Source: Bradyrhizobium sp. SRS-191 (GTDB lineage Bacteria > Pseudomonadota > Alphaproteobacteria > Rhizobiales > Xanthobacteraceae). From it: a stretch of 64,000 bases of DNA. The first letter of the stretch is position 1. Every line of letters begins with the position of its first letter. Both the position numbers and the translations under genes were made by a program. Of the stretch, positions 8,020-16,877 are shown one piece after another. The notes beneath the pieces are model-generated. The model was not told the origin of the DNA, searched no databases, and saw only the letters and a program-made list of their open reading frames with translations. The DNA is taken from the NCBI RefSeq assembly GCF_024586915.1, contig NZ_JANBVS010000015.1:1-64000 (forward strand), written 5' to 3'.

Positions 8020-8544
8020 GTGTCGATGGAAATATTGTCTGTCACAAGACGCCGCTATATAACGCGGCCGCGAACGGGCGTATTCCGTCCGCCGGTGCCG
8101 AGACCGGCGCCAGCACGTACAGATGGGCTGACCTTGGAAAAGTTGAAGAACTACAAACCTTCCGAAAAAGAGCCTTTCATGAACGAACGCCAGCGCGACT
8201 ACTTCCGCGCCAAGCTGCTGGCATGGAAGGAGGAGATTCTGCGCGAATCGAAGCTCACCCTGCAGGCTCTGCAGGAGGAGAACGTGAACCATCCCGATCT
8301 CGCCGACCGTGCGTCGTCGGAGACGGACCGGGCGATCGAGCTTCGCGCCCGCGACCGCCAGCGCAAGCTGATCTCCAAGATCGACGCCGCGCTCCAGCGC
8401 ATCGAAGACAACACCTACGGCTATTGCGAGGAGACCGGCGAGCCGATTTCGCTGAAGCGGCTCGAAGCCCGTCCGATCGCGACGCTCTCGGTGGAGGCGC
8501 AGGAACGCCACGAAAAGCGTGAAAAGGTCTACCGCGACGAATAG
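8020..8544 (+). CDS. dksA: RNA polymerase-binding transcription factor DksA
   Basis: DksA binds the RNA polymerase secondary channel and works with ppGpp in the stringent response. The conserved core begins DGLTLEKLKNYKPSEKEPFM, continues with the coiled-coil and the DRASSETDRAIELRARDR tip region, and ends with YGYCEETGEPISLKRLEARP. Only one cysteine of the usual zinc-finger set is seen (CEET; the other positions are non-Cys), the pattern common in alphaproteobacterial DksA. The start is uncertain. GTG 8020 and ATG 8026 lie upstream of a promoter-like sequence at 8035-8063, which would place the true start downstream, perhaps GTG 8095 or ATG 8179. The stop and core are certain. Confidence 0.9.
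   Translation: MSMEILSVTRRRYITRPRTGVFRPPVPRPAPARTDGLTLEKLKNYKPSEKEPFMNERQRDYFRAKLLAWKEEILRESKLTLQALQEENVNHPDLADRASSETDRAIELRARDRQRKLISKIDAALQRIEDNTYGYCEETGEPISLKRLEARPIATLSVEAQERHEKREKVYRDE
8035..8063 (+). promoter_or_regulatory. Possible sigma-70 promoter of dksA
   Basis: TTGTCT at 8035-8040 and TATAAC at 8058-8063, separated by 17 bases. It lies inside the N-terminal extension of the longest dksA frame, which suggests that the extension is not translated. Confidence 0.45.
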
Positions 8545-8782
8545 GTCGCGGTACTGACCCGACGAGCAGGAATTGCGGCCGCCTGCCGGGTGCGGCCGCA
8601 GTTGCCATATATGGTTGTCGCCACGCCATGGGCCGCGTGTCGAATAGACGATGCACTGTATGGCTGGGCGACAGCTGGGGTGCGGACAACGTCTCTGTCG
8701 TTCTTTCTTCCCGCCGCCAAGGAACTTTTCCGCACGTCCGGAATTGATCGCGGTTCCTTCTTGGAACGAGCCGCGGGGGACC

Positions 8783-10894
8783 ATGCGGGAACTGGACATA
8801 CCGGAAAGCGTGGGCGGAGGCTTGCTGGCCACGCTCCAACGCTCCTATGGCGGTTTGAGCATCAAGGGACGCCTCTTGTTGCTCGCCGGCATTCTGTTCC
8901 TGCCCTGCGTCGGGCTGATTGCCTATGTCATCGTCTCGATGGCTCAATCCGCCGACGTCTCGATCCGCCGGGGCCTGTCCTATGCGGCCCAGACGATTTC
9001 GGGCGCGGTCGATGCCGAAGTCCGGCGCTACATCGCGCTGGCCGAGGTGCTGGGGACGTCTCCCGATCTGAACGCAGACAATCTGGCTGACTTCGAGGCC
9101 GAGGCACGCCGGGTCGGCCTGGTGACCGGCGACTCCTGGATCATCGTCTCCGATGCCGACGGGCGCTTGCTGCTCAATACCCTGGCCGCCCCCGGCAAGC
9201 CGCTCGGCCAGCGCACGTCGGAAGGCCTGCGCTCGCAGCACCGCGCCTTCGAAACCGGGCGGCCCTCCATTTCGGACGTGTTCACCGGTCCCAATTCGGG
9301 TGAGTGGGTCGCCACCGTCGACATTCCCGTCTTCAAGGACGGCAAGCCATTCCGCTGCCTGTCGATCGCCATGCCGGCCGCGAACTACACGCGGCTGCTC
9401 GCCCAGCAGGACTTGCCGGCCGACTGGCTGGTCGGCATCATCGATGCCAACGGGCGGTACATTTCGCGCATCCCCAAGAACGCGACGACGACGGGGCAGC
9501 CTGCATCGGCCGGCTGGCGGGCGAACGCGAAGGTGGACGGCATCGCCGAATTCCCCTCGATCGAGGGCGACCGCATCATCAACGCCAATGCGCATCCGCA
9601 GCTGAGCGGCTGGACCGTGGGCGTCGGCATCAAGCAGGGCGCCTTCGCGCAGGCCATCTCTTCAACGGTCAAGACGGCCACCATTGCGGCGACGACCATC
9701 TGCGCGCTGGCGCTGCTGCTGGCCGCCGGAATCGCGGCCAGCATCGCCCGGCCGCTCGACAGCATCGCGGTCAAGAGTGCGGTCCCCGGCGCGGCGGCGC
9801 CGTCCGATCCGCCGGAGGTGCGTGCGCTGAACGCACGCCTTGCGGCTGCCGAGCAGGCCCAGGCCGAGAGCTCGCGCATCATCCAGGATAATTTCCGCCT
9901 GCTCGCCAAGGCCAAGGATGACGCCTCGCGCACCGCCGAGCAGCTCAAGCTGGCCGCCAAATACGGACGGCTTGGCACCTTCACCTGGGACGGCAGGACC
10001 GGCGCCAGCCACTGGTCCGATGAGATCGAGGAGCTCTATGGCCTTGCGCCGGAGACGTTCCCCGGGACCTATGATGCATGGCTGGCACTTGTGCACCCCG
10101 AGGACCAAGCGCGTGCCGACCGGGACAACAAGCAGGCGCTGATCACCGGGGAGCTCGATTCAGAATGGCGGGTGCCGCTGCCCGACGGCTCGATCCGGTG
10201 GATCGAGGCGCGCGCCCGCATGCTGGGCGGCGAAGGCGGCAGCGATCCGTACATGATCGGCGTCAACATCGACGTCACCGCGGCCAAGGAGGCCGACCGC
10301 AAGCGCGAGCTCTTGGTGCACGAGCTCGCCCATCGCGTGAAGAACAGCCTCGCCGTGGTGCAATCGCTGGCGCATCAGCTGCTGCCGCGGCACGACGCCA
10401 AGGTCCGCGACTTCACCTCGCGGCTGCATGCGCTGGCGACGGTGCACACCAGCCTGGCCGAGAACGACTGGCAGGGCGCCGATCTCGCCGCGCTGATCAG
10501 GAGCCAGGTGGCGCCGTTCGCCAGCGCGCCGGATCAGCTGTTGCTGAGCGGCCCGACCATCCTGGTTCCGGTCGAGCTGACCACGCAGCTTGCGCTCGTC
10601 ATCCACGAGATGGCCTGCAATGCCAGCAAATATGGCGCGCTCACCACCCCCGACGGCCGTGTCGAGGTGGGCTGGTCGCTTGGGCCGGACGCACTCCATG
10701 TGCGCTGGCAGGAAACCGGCGGACCGGCGGCGCAGGAGCCGCCGGTGGTGGGCTTCGGCAGCCGGCTATTGACCCGCACGGTCAGGCATCTGCAGCGCAC
10801 CTTCTCCGAGACCGGGCTGACATGCCAGTTCGAACTACCCTGGCTGGAGAACCGCGGGGAGGGCGCTGCTGCGGCGCTCAGCGAAGCGAACTGA
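8783..10894 (+). CDS. Membrane sensor histidine kinase, PAS plus HWE/HisKA_2 type
   Basis: A 703-residue kinase. The first membrane helix (LLLLAGILFLPCVGLIAYVI) is followed by a periplasmic sensor region of about 250 residues with a Cache-like pattern (two beta modules, VSDADGRLLLN and IIDANGRYISR). A second helix (IAATTICALALLLAAGIAAS), a PAS domain (FTWDGRTGASHWSDEIEELY, HPEDQARAD) and a histidine kinase domain of the HWE/HisKA_2 class follow; the phospho-accepting histidine lies in HELAHRVKNSLAVVQSLAHQ. An ATPase domain has the N-box IHEMACNASKYGAL. The ATG at 8783 is chosen because it directly precedes a compact N-terminus; the frame is open 44 codons further up but those lack family similarity. 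No response regulator gene is adjacent, so its partner is elsewhere. The signal is unknown. Confidence 0.88.
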   Translation: MRELDIPESVGGGLLATLQRSYGGLSIKGRLLLLAGILFLPCVGLIAYVIVSMAQSADVSIRRGLSYAAQTISGAVDAEVRRYIALAEVLGTSPDLNADNLADFEAEARRVGLVTGDSWIIVSDADGRLLLNTLAAPGKPLGQRTSEGLRSQHRAFETGRPSISDVFTGPNSGEWVATVDIPVFKDGKPFRCLSIAMPAANYTRLLAQQDLPADWLVGIIDANGRYISRIPKNATTTGQPASAGWRANAKVDGIAEFPSIEGDRIINANAHPQLSGWTVGVGIKQGAFAQAISSTVKTATIAATTICALALLLAAGIAASIARPLDSIAVKSAVPGAAAPSDPPEVRALNARLAAAEQAQAESSRIIQDNFRLLAKAKDDASRTAEQLKLAAKYGRLGTFTWDGRTGASHWSDEIEELYGLAPETFPGTYDAWLALVHPEDQARADRDNKQALITGELDSEWRVPLPDGSIRWIEARARMLGGEGGSDPYMIGVNIDVTAAKEADRKRELLVHELAHRVKNSLAVVQSLAHQLLPRHDAKVRDFTSRLHALATVHTSLAENDWQGADLAALIRSQVAPFASAPDQLLLSGPTILVPVELTTQLALVIHEMACNASKYGALTTPDGRVEVGWSLGPDALHVRWQETGGPAAQEPPVVGFGSRLLTRTVRHLQRTFSETGLTCQFELPWLENRGEGAAAALSEAN

Positions 10895-11041
10895 TCGGCC
10901 GGCAATCAGCGGGCAGCCAGACTGCAGAGGTCCGGGCGTCGAGCTCGAACCATCCTGACATGGCCCCGCCATCACGCTCTGCCATGCTTTGACCAGCGGC
11001 CAAGAGGTGGGCTCACAACGCGGGCTCAAAGGGTGCGTGCG

Positions 11042-12070
11042 ATGAGCGAGGTTCTGGTCACCGGCGGCTCCGGCTTCATCGGAACGCGCGTCATCCTGCA
11101 ACTGCTTGACGCTGGCCACCGCGTCCGCGCCACCCTGCGCAGCCTCGATCGGCAGAGCGAGGTCCAGGCCATGCTTGCGGGGGGCGGCGCGGCTGATGCC
11201 GGCGCGGTCTCGTTCCATGCCGCCGACCTGACCCGCGATGACGGCTGGTCAGCCGCGACGCGGGGCTGCGACCATGTCCTCCACGTCGCCTCGCCGTTGC
11301 CGGATTACGTTCCGAAGGACGAGAACGAACTGATCGTGCCGGCGCGCGACGGCACCTTGCGGGTGCTGCGGGCGGCACGCGACGCCGGGGTCAAGCGTGT
11401 GGTCCTGACCTCGTCCTTCTCCGCCGTCGCCTACGGCCATCGGCAGCGCGCAACACCGTTCGACGAGGCCGATTGGACCGATCTCGACGGTCCCGACGTG
11501 CAGCCCTACCCGAAGTCCAAGACCCTGGCGGAACGTGCCGCCTGGGAGTTTCTCGCCCGCGAGGGCGGCGCGCTCGAGCTTGCGACCATCTGCCCGGTCG
11601 CCGTGCTCGGCCCGGTCCTGGGTCCGGATTTCTCGCCGTCGATCGCGCTCGTGCAGGCGCTGATGCAGGGCCGGGCGCCGCTCGCGCCGAAGATTCATCT
11701 CGGCCTTGTCGATGTCCGCGACGTCGCCGACCTGCATCTGCGGGCGATGACCGACCCCGCCGCGAGAGGCGAGCGGTTCCTGGCGGTGGCCGGGCCGCCT
11801 TTGTCGATCATCGAGATCGCGGCCGTGCTGCGGAGGCGGATGGGCGAAGCGGGGCGGCGCGCGCCGCGGCTGGAGATGCCGAACTGGCTGGCCCGGCTCG
11901 CGGCGCTCGGCGTTCCCCAGTTGCGCGACGTGAAGCCGCTGCTCGGACTGCGCCGCGCCGCCTTGAGCGACAAGGCGCGTCGGCTGCTCGGCTGGAATCC
12001 GCGACCGAATGATGAGATCATCACCGCGACCGCGGAGAGCCTGCTGAAGCTCGGCCTGGTGCGGCCGTGA
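11042..12070 (+). CDS. Extended SDR, dihydroflavonol-4-reductase-like
   Basis: A 342-residue NAD(P)-dependent extended short-chain dehydrogenase. It shows the GGSGFIGTRV nucleotide-binding motif at the N-terminus, the VLTSSFSAVAYG segment, the catalytic YPKSK (Tyr-x3-Lys), and the C-terminal LSDKARRLLGWNPRP motif that is characteristic of the dihydroflavonol/cinnamoyl-CoA reductase-like group. Bacterial members reduce aldehydes or ketones; the substrate cannot be told from sequence. The ATG at 11042 (MSEVLVTGG) fits the family better than the GTG at 11033. The hydratase-family gene follows 162 bases later on the same strand. Confidence 0.87.
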   Translation: MSEVLVTGGSGFIGTRVILQLLDAGHRVRATLRSLDRQSEVQAMLAGGGAADAGAVSFHAADLTRDDGWSAATRGCDHVLHVASPLPDYVPKDENELIVPARDGTLRVLRAARDAGVKRVVLTSSFSAVAYGHRQRATPFDEADWTDLDGPDVQPYPKSKTLAERAAWEFLAREGGALELATICPVAVLGPVLGPDFSPSIALVQALMQGRAPLAPKIHLGLVDVRDVADLHLRAMTDPAARGERFLAVAGPPLSIIEIAAVLRRRMGEAGRRAPRLEMPNWLARLAALGVPQLRDVKPLLGLRRAALSDKARRLLGWNPRPNDEIITATAESLLKLGLVRP

Positions 12071-12232
12071 GGCGGTTCAAGCACCGTCTGAACGGCGGGG
12101 CGGGCGCTTCCAACGCGTGCGAAGCGGCCGCGACAAAGGATGAGCGGGCAGCAAAAGCTGCGTCGTGACAGGCCGTTAACCATAAATTCTGAGAGGCCGC
12201 TTCGGGCGGCCGACAGCGGGAGTTGAACGATC

Positions 12233-13024
12233 ATGGGAGCAGACGAGGTCCTGGCCGCCGCGCAATTGATCGTGGCCGCCCGCCGCGGGAGGACGCCGCT
12301 GGCGGCGCTGCCGTCTCACCTTCAGCCGAAGGATGAAGCCGCCGGCTATGAGATCCAGCATGAGGCTCACTGGCTGCTCGCCGAGCACGCCGGCGATTTC
12401 GCCGGCTACAAGATCGGCTGCACCAGCAAGGTGATGCAGGACTACATTGGCATCCCGCATCCCTGCGCCGGAGGCGTGTTTGCGGGCGGTGTGCACGCCT
12501 CGGGCGTGACGCTCCGGGCGGCCGACTTCGTTCGTGTCGGGGTCGAATGCGAGATCGCGGTGCGGCTCGCCAAGGACCTGCTGCCGCTCGACGCGCCGTT
12601 CACGATCGCCCATGTCGGTGACGCGATCGGCGACTGCCATGCCGCGATCGAGATCGTCGACGACCGCTACGTGCAATGGGAAACCATGGGCGCCCCGACC
12701 CTGGTGGCCGATGATTTCTTCGCCGCAGGCTGCGTGCTCGGCCCCGCCGTTCCGCGCGATGCGGCGGGAGACCTCGCGGCGGTGCAGGGCCGCGCCTTCG
12801 TGAACGATGCCCTGGCCGGGCAGGGCACCGGCGCCGACGTGCTCGGCCACCCGCTGCACGCGCTCGCCTGGCTCGCCAACCATCTCGCCTCGCGCGGCGA
12901 CGGGCTCGAAGCCGGACAGCTGGTGCTGACCGGCAGCCTGGTCAAGACGGTCTGGCTCAAGCCCGGCGACCGGGTGCGAATGGAGCTGGCCGGGCTGGGC
13001 GTGGTCGAGGCGGCGTTTGGATAG
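12233..13024 (+). CDS. 2-keto-4-pentenoate hydratase / fumarylacetoacetate hydrolase family protein
   Basis: A 263-residue protein of the MhpD/FAH fold. Family positions are GYKIGCTSKVMQDYIGI, the metal-ligand acidic residues in GVECEIAVRLAKDL, the HAAIEIVDDRY segment and the end with VLTGSLVKTVWLKPGDRV. Members hydrate 2-hydroxypenta-2,4-dienoate or decarboxylate 4-oxalocrotonate in aromatic meta-cleavage pathways. No other meta-cleavage gene is in the window, so the exact substrate is open. The start ATG at 12233 has GGGAG 11 bases upstream. Confidence 0.88.
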   Translation: MGADEVLAAAQLIVAARRGRTPLAALPSHLQPKDEAAGYEIQHEAHWLLAEHAGDFAGYKIGCTSKVMQDYIGIPHPCAGGVFAGGVHASGVTLRAADFVRVGVECEIAVRLAKDLLPLDAPFTIAHVGDAIGDCHAAIEIVDDRYVQWETMGAPTLVADDFFAAGCVLGPAVPRDAAGDLAAVQGRAFVNDALAGQGTGADVLGHPLHALAWLANHLASRGDGLEAGQLVLTGSLVKTVWLKPGDRVRMELAGLGVVEAAFG

Positions 13025-13143
13025 GCCGGGCTGACCTAGGCCTGGCGCGTTGGACCGCATCACTCATGCTGGCTCGTCCAAGCGAGCCCGCCGCGGAACG
13101 TCTCCGATTGTGCCGGTGAGGCGGTCGTCCAGGCGAAGGCCAA

Positions 13144-13440
13144 TCAGACGAGCTCCATGCGCAGATGACGTCCTACAGCTCTGGCAGCGCGCGCCAGCGT
13201 ACCGAGGGTGACGGACTCATTCTCAGGGTCGAGCAACCGGTCGAGCTGAGCCCGGCTGGTCTCCATCCGTGCAGCCAGTTCAGTCTTGGAGAGGGCCTCG
13301 CGCTGCATCAGCTCTTCGAGCTGCCGGACGAGCACGCGCTTGATCGCCCTCGCCGTCACAGTCTCGTAGAGACCGTCCTCCTTCAGAAAATCGTCAAAGG
13401 CGGAGCCGACCTTGCCGCTCTTCTTCGGTGTCCGCGTCAT
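13144..13440 (-). CDS. HigA-type XRE antitoxin
   Basis: A 98-residue protein. The C-terminal half is an XRE helix-turn-helix (LEELMQREALSKTELAARME, then TSRAQLDRLLDPENESVTLG), and the N-terminus is basic. It overlaps the preceding toxin gene by four bases (ATGA), the toxin-first order of higBA systems. As antitoxin it would bind and neutralise the toxin and repress the shared promoter. The family assignment is firm; activity is inferred. Confidence 0.88.
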   Translation of the reverse strand: MTRTPKKSGKVGSAFDDFLKEDGLYETVTARAIKRVLVRQLEELMQREALSKTELAARMETSRAQLDRLLDPENESVTLGTLARAARAVGRHLRMELV

Positions 13441-13772
13441 GCAATGTCCTTCATCCGCTTGATGGCCAACTCGATATCGGGGGCCGGCGTCTTCTGGCTC
13501 TTCTTGATGAAGGCGTGCAGCAGGATCATCCGGCCGTCTTGCTCACAGAAGATCACGCGAGCAGTCCGGCCTTGCGCGAGGTTGCTTCGCACCTCCCAAA
13601 GACCTTCCCGCAGAGGCCGACAGAGAGGCAACCCGATTGGCCAGGCGAATTCGACATCTTTGATGTCCTCGCCGATCGCCCGGCGATCCTCCATCGATAA
13701 CTCCTTGAGCCAATCGCGTACCGGCTCGCGGCCGGAAGGAAGGGCGTAGAAGAATGCCGGCAATCGCTTCAT
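13437..13772 (-). CDS. HigB-type toxin (RelE/Gp49-like)
   Basis: A 111-residue toxin of the phage-derived Gp49-like HigB family (DUF891), with PSGREPVRDWLKELSMEDRR near the start, the core LCRPLREGLWEVRSNL, and ARVIFCEQDGRMILLHAFIK before the basic end KKSQKTP. RelE-fold members cleave mRNA on the ribosome. I chose the ATG at 13772: the longer frame back to 13817 would read through a perfect palindrome that looks like the operator. The antitoxin start overlaps the stop of this gene. It sits between a catabolic-type gene and a flagellar operon and is not visibly part of a larger mobile element. Confidence 0.87.
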   Translation of the reverse strand: MKRLPAFFYALPSGREPVRDWLKELSMEDRRAIGEDIKDVEFAWPIGLPLCRPLREGLWEVRSNLAQGRTARVIFCEQDGRMILLHAFIKKSQKTPAPDIELAIKRMKDIA

Positions 13773-13778
13773 CGGATT

Positions 13779-13794
13779 GTACCATTTTTGGTAC
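13779..13794 (-). promoter_or_regulatory. Probable higBA operator
   Basis: Perfect palindrome GTACCA-TTTT-TGGTAC starting 7 bases upstream of the higB ATG. Autorepression by HigA at such a site is the family norm. Confidence 0.6.
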
Positions 13795-14192
13795 GCAACG
13801 CAATTAACGTTCAGCATGAGGGAGCACTAACGTCCAAGCGCCGCAGGAACAAATAGTGAACTTTGGGGTATCTCCCGTCAAGCGCGCTCGTGTAGGTAAA
13901 ACGAACACGGCCTCCGGCAGGGGAGCTACCGGAGGCCGCGTATACATTACCCGCCGCGCCTAGGTTCGCATTGGGCAATGTGGGAGCTCGTTTTCGGGAG
14001 AAGGGCGGCGGCTGCGGGGGTCATGCGCCATGACCGGTGTCGCGCTCGGCTCATCCCTTGTCCGACCCTCCCGGAGGGGAGGGATTTCGTCGTGACTCTG
14101 GTCCTCGCTTCGATGGCCGACGGGGAGGCGTCAGCGGCCTGGTTGAGCGACCGGGCGAGAGGCCCGCCCGGTCCTTGACGTTGGAGTTCGCC
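13795..14192 (-). other. Intergenic region flgH-higB
   Basis: About 400 bases with no credible gene. Frames on the plus strand that extend into flgH are shadows. It contains the probable terminator of the flgFGAH operon at 13908-13938 and a small GC-rich inverted repeat (CCCTCC-CGGA-GGGGAGGG) near 14067. Confidence 0.55.
13908..13938 (-). terminator. Probable terminator of flgFGAH operon
   Basis: Perfect 10-bp stem CGGCCTCCGG / CCGGAGGCCG with an 11-base loop. On the minus strand it is followed by TGTTCGTTTT. It lies 255 bases past the flgH stop with no gene between. Confidence 0.6.
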
Positions 14193-14972
14193 TCAGAACG
14201 GCAGCAGGATGTCCATGACCTGCTGGCCGTAGCGCGGCTGCTGGACGTCGGAGATCTGGCCGCGGCCGCCATAGGAGATGCGGGCCTGGGCGATCTTGGT
14301 GCTGTCGATCGTGTTGTCGCTTTGAATGTCCTCGGGGCGCACGATGCCGGCCACGATCAGTTCGCGGATCTCGTAGTTGACCCGGATCTCCTGCTTGCCT
14401 TCGACGACCAGATTGCCGTTCGGCAGCACCTGGGTCACGACCGCGGCGACGCTGGTGGTCAAGGATTCCGAGCGCTGGATGGTGCCCTTGCCGTCGGAGG
14501 ACGAGGTGCCGTCGGCGGTGAGGATGCGGCCGGGCAGGATGTTCTTGCCGGTGGCGCCGAGCGTCTTCGAGCCGACGAAGTCGGTGATCCCTGAGTCTTC
14601 CTTGTTGGTGCGGCTGCGCTGGGTCTCGTTGGCGAAGTTGGCCTTGTCGGAGATGCTGACCGTGACGGTCAGGAGGTCGCCGACCTGGCGGGCGCGCTGG
14701 TCCTTGAAGAAGGCGCGCGAGCCGTTGCGCCACAGCGAGTTCGGCGCATAAGACACCGTCTCGGGCTTGGGCATCGGCATCTGCACCGGCTTGTAGCCCG
14801 GTTGCGTGGTCGGATTGTCGATCTCGGTCAGCTTCGGCCGCTCGCCGATCTGGCTGATGCGGTCGATCGAGGAGCATCCGCCGGCAACCGACAGCACCGC
14901 GAAGGAGACCGAGATCAGCGCAACCCGCCGCAGACCCGACACGCCCTGACCATCAAACTTGAACTTCGACAT
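14193..14972 (-). CDS. flgH: Flagellar L-ring lipoprotein FlgH
   Basis: A 259-residue FlgH, the outer-membrane L-ring subunit. A lipoprotein signal with lipobox VAGGC (Cys at residue 33) is followed by the conserved body: SLWRNGSRAFFKDQRARQVG, DLLTVTVSISDKANFANET, NLVVEGKQEIRVNYEIREL and the ending YGQQVMDILLPF. It is the last gene of flgF-flgG-flgA-flgH, 5 bases after flgA, so the four are surely cotranscribed. The P-ring gene flgI is 9 kb away in another operon. Confidence 0.97.
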   Translation of the reverse strand: MSKFKFDGQGVSGLRRVALISVSFAVLSVAGGCSSIDRISQIGERPKLTEIDNPTTQPGYKPVQMPMPKPETVSYAPNSLWRNGSRAFFKDQRARQVGDLLTVTVSISDKANFANETQRSRTNKEDSGITDFVGSKTLGATGKNILPGRILTADGTSSSDGKGTIQRSESLTTSVAAVVTQVLPNGNLVVEGKQEIRVNYEIRELIVAGIVRPEDIQSDNTIDSTKIAQARISYGGRGQISDVQQPRYGQQVMDILLPF

Positions 14973-14977
14973 GAAAC

Positions 14978-16045
14978 TTACTCGGCTTTCGGGGTGGCGG
15001 AGGTGGGCAGGCGGCTGGCGACGGAGACGGGGGCGGCGAGGTCGGCTTCGGAGGTCTGCGCCGGCTTGGCGACGGCGATGTCGACGGAGACCTGGCCGCG
15101 TCCGGTGACGCGGCCGGTCACCGTGCGCTTGGACTGCAGGTTGAGCACGTTGACGATGTCGCCCTCGGTGCCTGACTCCAGCGCCTTGCCGCGCGTGGTG
15201 AGATAGATGCCGGCGGTCTGGTAGATTAGCGTCACGGCCTGGTCGCGCTGCACCAGGTCCGGTTTGGCCAGGTCGGTGGTCTTCAGCGCCTGGCCTGCAC
15301 GCACCGGGCGGCGCATCTGCATGCCGACAGCGAACTCGCGCGAGGCCGGCTCGGCGCCGCCGAGTTCGGCGCGCGGCCGCCGCTCGACCTGCAGGTCGCC
15401 GGAACGGATCATCTCGTTGCGGTCGATGTTGCGCGTCAGCACGACAGCCTCGACGGTCTCGATCGCGAAACCGCTGTAGCGCAGCTTGGTGGGGTTGGCG
15501 CCGCTGGTATTGCCGAGTTCGAAGGTGATGTCGAAGCGGCCGCTGCGCGGATCGAAGCGGACGTTGGTTGGCGCCAGTGCGCCGCTGCTCGACGCGTCGA
15601 ACTTCAGGTCCTGCACCGGCTGGTCGAAGCTGATGCTCAGGTTGGCCGCATCACCGAGACCGTTGCGGTGATCGAGCGCCTGGGCGACCGCCGTGCTGAT
15701 CTCCTTGGCGTCGACGGCGCGCGCGAGCCGCGTGACCGCAACCTCCTTGATGTCGCGGACATCGACGCCGATGACCTGATGGCTGCGCAGCGTCGCGATC
15801 ACCTGCGCGGCGGACAGGACGCCGGTGGTGCCGAGATCAGGGGCGCGGTAGACGGCGACGTTCGCCGCGACGCCGGCATTCTCGATCAGGTCCCCGACGC
15901 GCACGATGTCGCCGGTGACGTTGACGGAGGCGCGCAGCACGGGCGCCTTGATCTGGTCGTCGGCCTCGCCGGCGAAGGCCGAGAGCGCGGTCGAGGCGAG
16001 CAGGGCGGCTGCCAGCAGGAAGGGACGGGCGGAGCGGGTCATCAT
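14978..16045 (-). CDS. flgA: Flagellar P-ring assembly chaperone FlgA
   Basis: A 355-residue FlgA, a periplasmic chaperone for FlgI polymerisation into the P-ring. A signal peptide (FLLAAALLASTALSAFAGEA) precedes an extended N-terminal region, and the C-terminal SAF-type domain shows ARPVRAGQALKTTDL-like and VTLIYQTAGIYLTTRGKALE segments. It is longer than enterobacterial FlgA (about 220), as usual in rhizobia, which have an added N-terminal part. Either ATG at 16045 or 16042 fits; both follow a GGAGAT ribosome site. It lies between flgG (18 bases upstream) and flgH. Confidence 0.93.
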   Translation of the reverse strand: MMTRSARPFLLAAALLASTALSAFAGEADDQIKAPVLRASVNVTGDIVRVGDLIENAGVAANVAVYRAPDLGTTGVLSAAQVIATLRSHQVIGVDVRDIKEVAVTRLARAVDAKEISTAVAQALDHRNGLGDAANLSISFDQPVQDLKFDASSSGALAPTNVRFDPRSGRFDITFELGNTSGANPTKLRYSGFAIETVEAVVLTRNIDRNEMIRSGDLQVERRPRAELGGAEPASREFAVGMQMRRPVRAGQALKTTDLAKPDLVQRDQAVTLIYQTAGIYLTTRGKALESGTEGDIVNVLNLQSKRTVTGRVTGRGQVSVDIAVAKPAQTSEADLAAPVSVASRLPTSATPKAE

Positions 16046-16063
16046 CGTGATCTCCCTCAATGC

Positions 16064-16852
16064 TCAGCGGAACAGCGCAGTCGTGGACTGCATCATCTGG
16101 TCGGCGGCGGAGATGACCTTGGCGTTCATCTCATAGGCGCGCTGGGCGGCGATCAGCTCGCTCATCTCGCTGACGACGTCGACATTGGCCTGCTCGAGGC
16201 TGCCCTGGGTGATGCTGCCGAGGCCGTCCTGGTTGGCGACGCCGTCCTGCGGCGGTCCGGAGGAGGGCGTGTCGGTGAACTGATTGTTGCCGACCGGCTG
16301 CAGGCCGGCCTTGTTGATGAAGCGGGTGACCTGGAGCTGGCCGATGATGTTCGAGGTGGTCGAGCCCGGCAGCGTCACCGAGACCTGGCCCTGCGCGTTG
16401 ACGGTGATGCCCGAGGCGTTCTGCGGGATCGTGATGGTCGGCTGCACCGGGTTGCCCTGTGCGGTGACGATGCGGCCCTGGTTGTCCATCTGGAAGGTGC
16501 CGTCGCGGGTGTACTGGAAGGTGCCGTCCGGCATCAGCACCTTGAAGAAGCCTTCGCCCGTGATCGAGAGATCGAGGTCGTTGCCGGTCTGCGACAGCGT
16601 GCCCTGCGTCATCGAGCGCGGCGTGCCGACGGTCTTGACACCGCCGCCGATGTCGATGCCGACGGGCAGGATCGTGCCCTGGTCCGAGGATTGTGCGCCG
16701 ACCCGGCGCTGGTGATCGTAGATCAGGTCCTGGAACGCCACCGTCTGCTTCTTGAAGCCGGTGGTGCGGAGGTTGGCGATGTTGTTGGAGATCACCTGGA
16801 CGTTGAGTTCCTGGGCCGCCATTCCGGTCGCAGCGGTGTGAAGCGCCTGCAT
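16064..16852 (-). CDS. flgG: Flagellar distal rod protein FlgG
   Basis: A 262-residue FlgG, the distal rod subunit. The start MQALHTAATGMAAQELNVQV and NISNNIANLRTTGFKKQ-type segment are the conserved rod/hook N-terminus; the central SITGEGFFKVLMPDGTFQYT is followed by the C-terminal EQANVDVVSEMSELIAAQRA and YEMNAKVISAADQMMQ motif common to axial proteins. The start ATG has GGAGA upstream. It lies 25 bases downstream of flgF in the same operon. Confidence 0.97.
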   Translation of the reverse strand: MQALHTAATGMAAQELNVQVISNNIANLRTTGFKKQTVAFQDLIYDHQRRVGAQSSDQGTILPVGIDIGGGVKTVGTPRSMTQGTLSQTGNDLDLSITGEGFFKVLMPDGTFQYTRDGTFQMDNQGRIVTAQGNPVQPTITIPQNASGITVNAQGQVSVTLPGSTTSNIIGQLQVTRFINKAGLQPVGNNQFTDTPSSGPPQDGVANQDGLGSITQGSLEQANVDVVSEMSELIAAQRAYEMNAKVISAADQMMQSTTALFR

Positions 16853-16877
16853 CTTACGTCTCCTTCAATCTCTGCGG

